Shown: one piece after another, positions 32,828 to 39,402 of the stretch
How positions within the stretch are numbered: the stretch's first letter is position 1
Layout of the letters: each line of letters opens with the position of its first letter
Origin: CAZXPY01 sp964643435
Lineage (GTDB): Bacteria > Patescibacteriota > Microgenomatia > Woykebacterales > RBG-16-39-9b
Direction: 5' to 3'
Assembly: GCA_964643435.1 (NCBI GenBank)
Contig: CAZXPY010000002.1
Span: 1 to 64,000, forward strand
DNA: 64,000 nucleotides
Made by a program: the position numbers and the translations under genes
Notes under the pieces: model-generated
Seen by the model: only the letters and a program-made list of their open reading frames with translations
Databases searched by the model: none
What the model was told of the DNA's origin: nothing

Positions 32828-32867
32828 GTGGTAGGACGTCAAACGTCCCTACCACGCTCAGCGTGGT
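32828..32867 (+). repeat. double-hairpin repeat, copy 1
   Basis: Hairpin A: GTGGTAGGACGT (32828-32839), loop CAA, ACGTCCCTACCAC (32843-32855), one bulge. Hairpin B: ACCACGC (32851-32857), loop TCA, GCGTGGT (32861-32867). The right arm of B includes the CCA end of the outer tRNA half. Two more copies with the same loops lie at 33032 and 38500. Confidence 0.7.
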
Positions 32868-32911
32868 GGGCAAGGTGGGAGTCGAACCCACAAGGTGTTG
32901 CCATCACCCCG
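32864..32911 (-). tRNA. 3' half of an interrupted tRNA-Leu (outer tRNA)
   Basis: On the minus strand it reads anticodon-stem side CGGGG, a 15-base variable arm with GGCAA loop, T arm GTGGG-TTCGACT-CCCAC, acceptor CTTGCCC, discriminator A and encoded CCA. It lacks its 5' acceptor, D arm and 5' anticodon stem here; matching pieces lie 100 bases upstream at 33010-33077, beyond a complete tRNA-Leu. Acceptor (7 bp) and anticodon stem (5 bp) of the two halves are perfectly complementary. Confidence 0.65.
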
Positions 32912-32915
32912 TTAA

Positions 32916-33001
32916 TGGTGCCGGCGGTCGGAGTCGAACCGACATGAGCTTGCACTCACAGGTTTTTGAGACCTGCGTGTCTACCATTCCACCACACCGG
33001 C
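32916..33001 (-). tRNA. tRNA-Leu(CAA), complete, CCA encoded
   Basis: Acceptor GCCGGTG/CGCCGGC with A73 and CCA, D arm with GGTAGA, anticodon arm CAGGT-CTCAAAA-ACCTG giving anticodon CAA, a long class II variable arm (15 bases) and T arm GTCGG-TTCGACT-CCGAC. All features fit a functional leucine tRNA reading UUG. It lies between the two halves of another tRNA-Leu. Confidence 0.93.
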
Positions 33002-33009
33002 ACATTTTG

Positions 33010-33077
33010 CGGGGCTGCGTCTACCGGTTCCGCCGCGTCAAACGCGGCTGTAACGTTCGACGTTCTGCCACTTGCCC
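33010..33077 (-). tRNA. 5' half of an interrupted tRNA-Leu (outer tRNA) with 35-nt D-loop insertion
   Basis: On the minus strand: acceptor GGGCAAG, TG, then a leucine-type D arm GCAG...AACCGGTAGACGC, AG and anticodon-stem side CCCCG. The D loop is broken by a 35-base insertion containing a double hairpin (33032-33064). Without it the piece is a normal 33-nt tRNA-Leu 5' half. Its acceptor and anticodon-stem strands match 32864-32911. Confidence 0.6.
33032..33064 (+). repeat. double-hairpin repeat, copy 2 (inside a tRNA D loop)
   Basis: Hairpin A: GCCGCGT (33032-33038), loop CAA, ACGCGGC (33042-33048). Hairpin B: AACGT (33052-33056), loop TCG, ACGTT (33060-33064). Confidence 0.7.
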
Positions 33078-33221
33078 CTGTGTACAACCGATTATATAAT
33101 TTTCAGTCTGTTCTTTCAATGAATTTTTGATGAGGGATTAGCTTTTAGGGTCAGACCCTCAGGTTAAACTTTTTATTTCTAACTTATTACTTGTTACTCG
33201 TTACGTAATAACTTTACTTGT

Positions 33222-34565
33222 TCACTTGGAGCGCATTTTTTCGACGCCGTAGAATTTACGCCTCTCGCCTTTAAAGCGCAGATCAATTTCTCCCAACGGG
33301 CCGTTGCGGTGTTTGGCGATCAGCAACTTTATATCTTCGAAGTTCTCCTGATCTTCCCGATACAAAAACATCACTACATCCGCGTCCTGTTCAATTGCAC
33401 CACTCTCCCGCAGATCCGCAAGTTGGGGAATTTTCGCAGTTCTTGCTTCCACGGCTCGGGAAAGCTGCGATATTGCCAAAACCGGAATTTTAAGCTCTCT
33501 TGCCAAATTTTTTAGGGCTTGGGAGATTTCGCTCACCTCTTGGACTCGGTTTTCCAAATTTCGGCCCCGGACAAGTTGCAAATAATCAACGATCAAAAGC
33601 TTTAAGTTGTGTTCCATCTGCAATCTTCTTGCCTTTGTTCTCATCTCCATTATCGAAATCCCCGGAGTATCATCAATAAAAAGCGGGGCCTCGGCCAACT
33701 CTCCCATTGCTTCAGAAAGTTTCGAGAAATCATCATCATCCAAATTCCCGGTGGTAATTTTCCAAGCATCAACATCCGATTCACAAGCAAGTAATAAATC
33801 AATAAGTTGCTCTTTACTCATTTCCACTGAAAAAATCCCCACTGGTATTTTTTCGCGTACGGCAACGTGCTGGGCAATATTGCTGGCAAGAGTGGTTTTT
33901 CCTAAGGAAGGCCGGGCTGCCAAAATTATTAAGTTTGAATCCTGCAGGCCAGAGAGTTTCTTATCAATATCCGAAAAACCAGTCGGTACTCCACGTAAGG
34001 CGCCGCCCTTTTTTTGCAGTTCGTCAAGCCGATCAAAACTTTCCGCCAAAGCTTCTCTAATTGGGATAAAGTTACTGCGCAAATGTTCTTGCGAGATTCC
34101 AAATAAATCCTTCTCGACGTCTTCTAAAAGAGTAGGAACTTCTTTATCCTCTTCAAACGCTTCTTGGGTTATTTTCGCGGCCGTACTAATCAGCGCCCTT
34201 TTTATTGCCTTATCTTTAACAATTTGAGCGTAATGTTCAACATGAGCGCTGGTCGGAACGCTATTTACCAAGGAAGTGAGGTAACTACTACCGCCAACAA
34301 AATCATACTTTTCCACTCTTTTTAACTCATCAGTAACGGTAACCAAATCTGCCGGCAATCTTTTTTCATAAAGAATAAGAATCGCGCGGTATATTTCGGC
34401 GTGGATTTCGGTATAAAAATGTTCTGGTTTGAGGCTCTCCGCCACTTTTACAATCGCGTCTTTATCGATTAAAAGTGCCCCAAGAACGCTGGCTTCTGCC
34501 TCTAAATTTTGGGGAGGGAGTCTTAGATCGCTTTTTACTTTTTCTTTTATCTGCGTTTGGGCCAT
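33222..34565 (-). CDS. dnaB: replicative DNA helicase DnaB
   Basis: A 447-residue hexameric 5'-3' helicase of the replication fork. The N-terminal domain (about 15-120: LPPQNLEAEASVLGALLID) is followed by a RecA-like domain with Walker A ARPSLGKTTLA, Walker B LLIVDYLQLV and the DnaB-specific segment ISQLSRAVEAR, ending with AKHRNGPLGEI. It has normal length and no intein. It lies between the tRNA locus and an MBL-fold gene on the same strand. Confidence 0.97.
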   Translation of the reverse strand: MAQTQIKEKVKSDLRLPPQNLEAEASVLGALLIDKDAIVKVAESLKPEHFYTEIHAEIYRAILILYEKRLPADLVTVTDELKRVEKYDFVGGSSYLTSLVNSVPTSAHVEHYAQIVKDKAIKRALISTAAKITQEAFEEDKEVPTLLEDVEKDLFGISQEHLRSNFIPIREALAESFDRLDELQKKGGALRGVPTGFSDIDKKLSGLQDSNLIILAARPSLGKTTLASNIAQHVAVREKIPVGIFSVEMSKEQLIDLLLACESDVDAWKITTGNLDDDDFSKLSEAMGELAEAPLFIDDTPGISIMEMRTKARRLQMEHNLKLLIVDYLQLVRGRNLENRVQEVSEISQALKNLARELKIPVLAISQLSRAVEARTAKIPQLADLRESGAIEQDADVVMFLYREDQENFEDIKLLIAKHRNGPLGEIDLRFKGERRKFYGVEKMRSK

Positions 34566-34575
34566 ATTTTTTACT

Positions 34576-35217
34576 CTAGCGAATTTTCTCTAAAAGAACA
34601 ATCTCTAATTCCTCGGGTAATTTCTCGCTCGAAACTACCAGTTTATTTTGGGCGACTATTTCTTCTTTACCCATCTCCTTCAAAAATTTACTTACCATCT
34701 CTAGCGGAAATTTCAAGCCTTCTATTTTGTAATGCATGGGAATCACAATTTTTGGTTCAATTTGGGCCACAATCTTGGCAGCAGAATCAGCTTCAATTGT
34801 ATAAACCCCACCAACCGGAATTAAAAGGACATCCACTGCTCCCAGTTCTTCAAGCTGTTGGTTCGTAAGGGGGTGTCCTAGATCACCGAAATGGGCTATC
34901 TGTACATTATCAATATTGATATTATAGATTGTGTTTTTACCGCGAAGTTTTCCTTCTTTCTCATCATGAAAGGTACCAACCCCAACAACATTAACTCCTT
35001 TTAGCTCGTATTCACCTGGCCCTTCAATAACAAAAGGGTTGGTACTAACCACACTAACCGCATTGTGGTCACTATGACCGTGACTTACCGTTACAATATC
35101 CGCTTCCACCTTTAAAGGGGTTAACCCGGTAAAAGTTGCCTCGTATGGATCGGTAAAAACAGCCGCATCCTTCCCTTTTAATTTAAATGCCGCTTGCCCG
35201 TACCAAGTTATTTCCAT
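34576..35217 (-). CDS. MBL-fold metal-dependent hydrolase (UPF0173/UlaG-like)
   Basis: A 213-residue metallo-beta-lactamase-fold protein starting MEITWYGQAAFKLKG. The metal motif is VTVSHGHSDHNAV, with further ligands in IAHFGDLGHPLT and VIPMHYKIEG. The short UPF0173-like form has no known substrate. An in-frame start six codons upstream is possible but the family N-terminus is at 35217. Cotranscribed with dnaB downstream. Confidence 0.85.
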   Translation of the reverse strand: MEITWYGQAAFKLKGKDAAVFTDPYEATFTGLTPLKVEADIVTVSHGHSDHNAVSVVSTNPFVIEGPGEYELKGVNVVGVGTFHDEKEGKLRGKNTIYNINIDNVQIAHFGDLGHPLTNQQLEELGAVDVLLIPVGGVYTIEADSAAKIVAQIEPKIVIPMHYKIEGLKFPLEMVSKFLKEMGKEEIVAQNKLVVSSEKLPEELEIVLLEKIR

Positions 35218-35248
35218 AGATAAATAATTTAACATAAAGAAATATTGC

Positions 35249-35278
35249 TTGACAATCTACCAAAAATCCAATTATTAT
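35249..35278 (+). promoter_or_regulatory. sigma-70-type promoter for the Ig-like/DUF5666 pair
   Basis: TTGACA at 35249-35254, 18-base spacer, TATTAT at 35273-35278; the ATG is at 35299. Confidence 0.65.
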
Positions 35279-35298
35279 CAAATTAGTATTTTAAAAAG

Positions 35299-35775
35299 AT
35301 GGAACAAGTTTCTTCAGACCCCCTAAAAAATAGCTTAAAGAGATCAGTCTCGATTTGGGGAAGAAGATTTGGATATGATGTTTTTTGGGCTGGAATAATT
35401 GGAATTGTTTTAGGATTATTTTGTTCCGCCCTTGTTTGGTATGTCCAAGATGGAATAAAAAGTTATTTTCTCGCTAAGAGTGCAACTCTTCCCTTTAAGG
35501 AAACAAAGATTCTAAAATTAGCTATTTCTGAACCAGAAGACGGACTAACAAGCGATGTATCCACTGTAAAGGTTAAGGGAACCACCACAACAGCGGCAAA
35601 AATCATTTTAACTGGCGGGGTAAGCGATTTAGTAATTGATTCAGATGAAGCTTTTAGTGCCGATTATGAACTAAACGAGGGTGAAAATGATATCTCGGTA
35701 GTTGCTTTCAGTGATAATGGTGAAACTTCTGAAAGCAGTGTTAGTGTTCTCTACCTAAAGGATGGTATCGAATGA
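35299..35775 (+). CDS. membrane-anchored Ig-like domain protein, copy 1
   Basis: A 158-residue protein with a cytoplasmic start of about 30 residues, a transmembrane helix (FWAGIIGIVLGLFCSALVWY) and one extracytoplasmic bacterial Ig-like beta-sandwich (about 75-155) with SEPEDGLTSDVSTVKVKGTT and GENDISVVAFSDNG, the pattern of glucodextranase-B-like domains. Its stop overlaps the start of the DUF5666 gene by four bases. A paralogous gene pair lies at 36605-38043. Confidence 0.7.
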   Translation: MEQVSSDPLKNSLKRSVSIWGRRFGYDVFWAGIIGIVLGLFCSALVWYVQDGIKSYFLAKSATLPFKETKILKLAISEPEDGLTSDVSTVKVKGTTTTAAKIILTGGVSDLVIDSDEAFSADYELNEGENDISVVAFSDNGETSESSVSVLYLKDGIE

Positions 35776-36530
35776 AAAAAATACTATTAGCCGCCATTTT
35801 TCTCTCAATAATTCTTATCACTCCAGTTTTCGCTAATGACGACGATAGCGATAAAAGCTCTACCAGCGGCGCTAAAGGGAAGAAGATTTCGGAAAAAATT
35901 GAGAAAATAAAGGAAAAAGTCGCTACCAAAGAAGGTCGCTTGCGTGAGGCTACAAGTGAGGCCCAAAAGAAGCTTCTCAAACACCATATCAAAGGCGTTA
36001 TCACTAAAATCTTAGGAGATTCTTTCGAATTACAAACCCCAAAATTAACCGTGATTATTCAGACAGATACCGATACAAAGTACGTTCAGATTGGTGGTGG
36101 ACCAAAACAGACTATTTCTTTCAGCGATTTAAAGGTAAATGACCGCGTTTCCGTGGTTGGTATCGGGAAAAAGGACCTTGAAGGTTTAGCAAAATTGGTT
36201 GTCCGCCACCCTAAGCAAAAGTTTTTAAAGAAAAGAGCGGTTTTTGGTACCCTTACTTCAATTGACGGAAACAATTTGGTAATTGCCCACATTAGAAAAG
36301 CGGACATCACTTGGGAAGTTCTAGTTACTGACGAAACAAGAATTAAGAAGATTGGTGCTAATAAAGCCACAATTGCTGATTTAAAGGTTGGTGACCGTCT
36401 TGTTGCGGTTGGAACCGTGGATGATACCGGTTTAATAACTGCAAAGTTCTTGTTTATCAGCCCCGGAAAATTTAAAGGGATACCCCTTTCCACCCCAAGC
36501 GCGAAGCCGGCCACAAACTCCGCCCAATAA
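35772..36530 (+). CDS. secreted DUF5666-domain protein, copy 1
   Basis: A 252-residue exported protein with a signal peptide to about residue 19 (MKKILLAAIFLSIILIT), a charged helical linker (about 30-72), and two OB-like DUF5666 repeats (IKGVITKILGDSFEL...; VFGTLTSIDGNNLVI...) that each end in a GDR(V/L) strand: VNDRVSVVGIG and VGDRLVAVGTV. The C-terminus is Pro/Ser-rich without anchor. Start overlaps the Ig-like gene, so the two probably act together at the cell surface. Function unknown. Confidence 0.68.
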   Translation: MKKILLAAIFLSIILITPVFANDDDSDKSSTSGAKGKKISEKIEKIKEKVATKEGRLREATSEAQKKLLKHHIKGVITKILGDSFELQTPKLTVIIQTDTDTKYVQIGGGPKQTISFSDLKVNDRVSVVGIGKKDLEGLAKLVVRHPKQKFLKKRAVFGTLTSIDGNNLVIAHIRKADITWEVLVTDETRIKKIGANKATIADLKVGDRLVAVGTVDDTGLITAKFLFISPGKFKGIPLSTPSAKPATNSAQ

Positions 36531-36538
36531 CTAGCGGG

Positions 36539-36567
36539 TTGACAAAAAAAATAATACTTGTTAACTT
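36539..36567 (+). promoter_or_regulatory. promoter for the second Ig-like/DUF5666 pair
   Basis: TTGACA at 36539-36544, 17-base spacer, TAACTT at 36562-36567 (weak -10). Confidence 0.5.
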
Positions 36568-36604
36568 TAGATATTAATGAGGCAAAGCCTCTTTTGTAAA
36601 CAAA

Positions 36605-37057
36605 ATGGAAGGAATGCAGGTCTCTCCTCAAATCGAAACAAGAAGCAAATTAAGTCTTTCTACCACAAAAGTTTTGGTAATAATTGGTTTAATAATAATT
36701 GTAATTGCTGTTCCGTTAACCGTGTTCTTGGCAAAAACCCGGCAAGAACCTCGTTCCAAAGCAGCTGAACCTCTACCTCCCCTAACCAAAACGTTCAAAC
36801 TAACCTTAACTTCACCGGCTGATGATTTAGCAACGAACCAAAACGTAGTTACCATCTCCGGATCAGTTAATAAAAAGGCGATCATCTTAATTTCTGGAGG
36901 TCTCCAAGAGGAAGCGATTGAAACCACAAATCAATTCTCGCAAAACTACGCTCTTACCTTAGGTGATAACCAGATTGAAGTAACTGCTTTTGATGAAGAA
37001 GGGAACGAGGTTGGGCAAGTTAGAAATGTTTTATACGTGACGGAACCGCTTGAGTGA
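36605..37057 (+). CDS. membrane-anchored Ig-like domain protein, copy 2
   Basis: A 150-residue paralogue of the 35299 protein: cytoplasmic start, transmembrane helix ending in VPLTVFLAKTRQEPRSKA, then one Ig-like domain (TLTSPADDLATNQNVVTISG; GDNQIEVTAFDEEGN). The segment after the helix belongs to the PLTxFxxKTxxDLRSRA anchor family also found at 46685, 53302 and 55374. Its stop codon lies 18 bases before the next ATG. Confidence 0.7.
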   Translation: MEGMQVSPQIETRSKLSLSTTKVLVIIGLIIIVIAVPLTVFLAKTRQEPRSKAAEPLPPLTKTFKLTLTSPADDLATNQNVVTISGSVNKKAIILISGGLQEEAIETTNQFSQNYALTLGDNQIEVTAFDEEGNEVGQVRNVLYVTEPLE

Positions 37058-37074
37058 GATCACTCGTAAATTCT

Positions 37075-38043
37075 ATGAAAAAAATTATTCTTTCGACAAT
37101 AATATTATTCTTAGTGGCAACTTTAATTAGAGTTGATGTTTTTGCTCAAATCCCCGCTCCCCGCCTGTCAAATCCCCGTTCCTCAACACCGAGCGCCACT
37201 GCTAGCGCAAGAGTGGCTACGGCAAGTGCAAGACTTGCCAGTCCTCGAAATTTTGTCACTGGTGTGCTTGTTGCTATTGACGGTACAACCCTGGTTATTA
37301 AAGTTTCACCTTCCGGTCTTAAAGAACCGGAAAGAACTATTTCGGTTGCCACGAATGAAAAAACTAAGTTCTTCTCCATACCAAAAGGTAAAAGGATTTC
37401 GCTTTCCGATCTGGACAATGGTGATAGATTAGCGGTAACCGGGATTAACCCAAAAGATTCGCAAGGAACAGCCCTTTTTGTCTTCCAATTAAACCCTTCG
37501 ATTCCGCCAAGAGTTATTTCCCTTTTAGGTAAAATTACGCGGGTTGAGGATAGTGGTTTTAGTATTGAATCGGTTATTCCAAAAAGAAGTGGTGAATGGG
37601 AGGTTAGAACTACTGAAAATACTAGAATTATAAAGAAGGGTGAGAAAGTCACGGTCAGTGATTTACAAGTTGGCGATGGCGTTCTTGTGGTTGGGCTCAC
37701 AACTGGCGAAAATTCTTTAAACGCGAGGTTGGTGGTGGTGTTAGGAACCTCTTTTCTAAAAGCAAAAATTAGTGGGGGCATCCTAAAGAAACCACCGGTT
37801 GCTACTCGCCCTGCCGGTAGAGGACAAGAAGCCACAAGGGCGGCAACCATAGGTTCTTGTTTGGATCTAAACGGAGATAATAAAGTCACCATTGCTGATA
37901 TTAGTGAAGTTGCCAAAAGAGGCCCAAGCAAAAGTGGTGATTCTTTGTACAATGAAAAATACGATGTAAATAGTGATCGTGTAATTGACAAAGAAGATGT
38001 AAAGGCAGTCGCTGCCCAGTGGAATAATACTTGTAGTCAATAA
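37075..38043 (+). CDS. secreted DUF5666 protein with C-terminal dockerin
   Basis: A 322-residue exported protein. The ATG at 37075 (MKKIILSTIILFL) begins a normal signal peptide; an in-frame GTG at 37054 overlapping the upstream stop is a less likely start. Two DUF5666 domains (FVTGVLVAIDGTTLVIKV; LGKITRVEDSGFSIESV) are followed by a Pro-rich linker and a type I dockerin: DLNGDNKVTIADISEV and later DVNSDRVIDKEDVKAV, each a complete calcium loop. The dockerin predicts docking onto a cohesin, and cohesin genes lie at 49908, 51185 and 53368. Confidence 0.78.
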   Translation: MKKIILSTIILFLVATLIRVDVFAQIPAPRLSNPRSSTPSATASARVATASARLASPRNFVTGVLVAIDGTTLVIKVSPSGLKEPERTISVATNEKTKFFSIPKGKRISLSDLDNGDRLAVTGINPKDSQGTALFVFQLNPSIPPRVISLLGKITRVEDSGFSIESVIPKRSGEWEVRTTENTRIIKKGEKVTVSDLQVGDGVLVVGLTTGENSLNARLVVVLGTSFLKAKISGGILKKPPVATRPAGRGQEATRAATIGSCLDLNGDNKVTIADISEVAKRGPSKSGDSLYNEKYDVNSDRVIDKEDVKAVAAQWNNTCSQ

Positions 38044-38048
38044 AAAAA

Positions 38049-38073
38049 GGCCAGAAGCTTTTTAGCCCTGGCC
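38049..38073 (-). terminator. terminator between convergent genes
   Basis: GGCCAG (38049-38054) and CTGGCC (38068-38073) with flanking A and T runs; on the minus strand it is followed by seven T. Its loop overlaps the stop of the 38062 gene. Confidence 0.75.
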
Positions 38074-38448
38074 CAATTTGTTCTTTAGTTCTCGCAACAG
38101 GGCAAGTTGGCTACGATAATAGCTAGTCAACGCTTCTAAAACTTCAGTCATAAGATGATCCGAGGATTCGGATTTTTCCCACTCACGTCTAGCCTTAAAG
38201 ATCCCTCCACGAGTCAATGCACTTTGGGTTAGCTCTGCTATCGTTGAATAGCTAAACTCCATAAGGGACCGAAGGTTTTTTTCGGAAATGTGCAGCCTAG
38301 AAATATGGTCGCTAGAAGGCTCCTTGTACCCTAGCCTCGCAAGCTGGCTTTGGATCGTGTAGATACCTTCGGCAAGTAGCCGGAACTTTTGTCTTTTCTC
38401 TCTCCTTAAACGGCGCTGGACCACTCGAACAGAACGGTTTTTCCTCAC
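38062..38448 (-). CDS. basic helical protein, function unknown
   Basis: A 128-residue protein from the GTG at 38448, chosen because AAGGAGGT lies about ten bases upstream. In-frame sequence further upstream passes through the hairpin array at 38467-38534 and is unlikely to be coding. The protein is Arg/Lys-rich at the start and helical throughout (LLAEGIYTIQSQLARLGY; TSYYRSQLALLRELKNKL). No family recognised. It is moderately GC-rich, with its own terminator. Confidence 0.5.
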   Translation of the reverse strand: MRKNRSVRVVQRRLRREKRQKFRLLAEGIYTIQSQLARLGYKEPSSDHISRLHISEKNLRSLMEFSYSTIAELTQSALTRGGIFKARREWEKSESSDHLMTEVLEALTSYYRSQLALLRELKNKLGQG

Positions 38449-38466
38449 TTTCGGTGAACCTCCTTG

Positions 38467-38534
38467 CCAAGCTAAGCTTGGATTGAGAAAGTCCACCCCG
38501 GCACGTTGAACGTGCCAGTCGCGTTTGACGCGAC
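38467..38534 (-). repeat. hairpin array including double-hairpin repeat, copy 3
   Basis: Plus-strand stems: CCAAGC (38467-38472)/GCTTGG (38476-38481) with loop TAA; GGCACGT (38500-38506)/ACGTGCC (38510-38516) with loop TGA; GTCGCGT (38518-38524)/ACGCGAC (38528-38534) with loop TTG. Read on the minus strand the last two are a CAA-loop hairpin followed by a TCA-loop hairpin, as in the copies at 32828 and 33032. Confidence 0.7.
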
Positions 38535-38620
38535 GCCACCAAGACGTTACTTCGGAATTATCCCATAAAAAGTATAATTTGTAAACTAACAAACGGAACT
38601 TTTTCGTTTCTTAACCCCAC

Positions 38621-38649
38621 TTGCAAACAGGCAAACGCCATCCTATAAT
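38621..38649 (+). promoter_or_regulatory. promoter for the tandem-HTH gene
   Basis: TTGCAA at 38621-38626, 17-base spacer, TATAAT at 38644-38649. Confidence 0.7.
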
Positions 38650-38689
38650 AGGGCATAAGTAGCAGTTTAGCGAGAAAGGAGATCGAGTT

Positions 38690-39277
38690 ATGGCAAAGCC
38701 AAGGGGGGAAGATCCGTTTCCGCAAGAAACAGCCAAGTTTGTCGCAATAGTAAATATGCGGCAGGCGGCTCTCGCCAGTGTATGTGCAATGGTAGGGTTC
38801 GGCCTTGGAAACACCCACATGGCACTCCTTCGTAGGGTCAGCGTGAAAACGATTGAGACCCAAATAGAAGAAGCCATCCGGCACTTAACAGTTGTTCTTA
38901 AGCTTGACTTCCGCCCGAACCGAAGTCAATTTGTAATTATCTGCCATGAAATCATTCAAGAACGAATCCCAGAGATCTTCGCTCTAAACAGTGCGGAGGC
39001 AAAAGAAAAGGCTACCCATTTTGTCACTCTTTACAAACTAAGTCCTAGAGTTGCTGAAGTTTGTGCACTGCTAGGCTACGGATTTAATAGCCGAGAAATA
39101 GCCAGATTGCAGGTAGTACACCCTAAGACGGTTGAGAGCCAACTGCGGAAAGGTAGAATTCTGTTGAGATCCCAACTACGGGTTCTCGGAAATCTTACCC
39201 ATCGCCAATTTGTCATTGTCTGCTACCAAATCGCTAACGACCGCGTACCGCAGCTAGTAAACCCTGCTCAGAACTAG
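38690..39277 (+). CDS. protein with two tandem LuxR/sigma-4-type helix-turn-helix domains
   Basis: A 195-residue protein made of two repeats of about 85 residues. Each has a GerE-like helix-turn-helix: AALASVCAMVGFGLGNTHMA...VSVKTIETQIEEAI in the first and VAEVCALLGYGFNSREIARL...VHPKTVESQLRKGR in the second, followed by a shared tail (RSQFVIICHEIIQERIPEI; HRQFVIVCYQIANDRVPQL). No receiver or ligand domain is present. It probably binds DNA as a pseudo-dimer. AAAGGAGATCGAGTT precedes the ATG, and the gene has its own promoter and terminator. Confidence 0.72.
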   Translation: MAKPRGEDPFPQETAKFVAIVNMRQAALASVCAMVGFGLGNTHMALLRRVSVKTIETQIEEAIRHLTVVLKLDFRPNRSQFVIICHEIIQERIPEIFALNSAEAKEKATHFVTLYKLSPRVAEVCALLGYGFNSREIARLQVVHPKTVESQLRKGRILLRSQLRVLGNLTHRQFVIVCYQIANDRVPQLVNPAQN

Positions 39278-39335
39278 CTGGTACCTAGCCCAAAAAAGCT
39301 CCTGACGCAAACCGCTTTCCCACCTGCATAACCTC

Positions 39336-39375
39336 GCCACCAAATCCGTAGGGTTTGGTGGCTCTTCTTTTTTCT
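39336..39375 (+). terminator. rho-independent terminator after the tandem-HTH gene
   Basis: GCCACCAAATCC (39336-39347) pairs with GGGTTTGGTGGC (39351-39362), loop GTA, followed by TCTTCTTTTTT. Confidence 0.88.
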
Positions 39376-39402
39376 AGCCTCTTTATGCTAGAATTATTCG
39401 AT

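Noticed and set aside
32864..32911. A tRNA-Ala(GGC) from the loop ATGGCAA
   Set aside because: The same bases fit better as the variable arm of a class II leucine tRNA, equal in length to that of the inner tRNA, and the alanine G3-U70 pair is absent.
32864..33077. Group I or II intron in a tRNA
   Set aside because: The sequence between the halves is only about 98 bases and is almost wholly a tRNA; there is no room for an intron core.
33010..33079. A separate tRNA-Gln(TTG) from the stem GCCGC-GTTTGAC-GCGGC
   Set aside because: The loop would give anticodon TTG with U33 and A37, but no T arm with TTCRA follows and the acceptor pairs poorly. The leucine D-arm bases on both sides explain the region better as an interrupted tRNA-Leu 5' half.
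37054..37074. GTG start overlapping the preceding TGA for the DUF5666-dockerin gene
   Set aside because: It would add seven residues before a standard MKK signal peptide; the ATG at 37075 is the better start.
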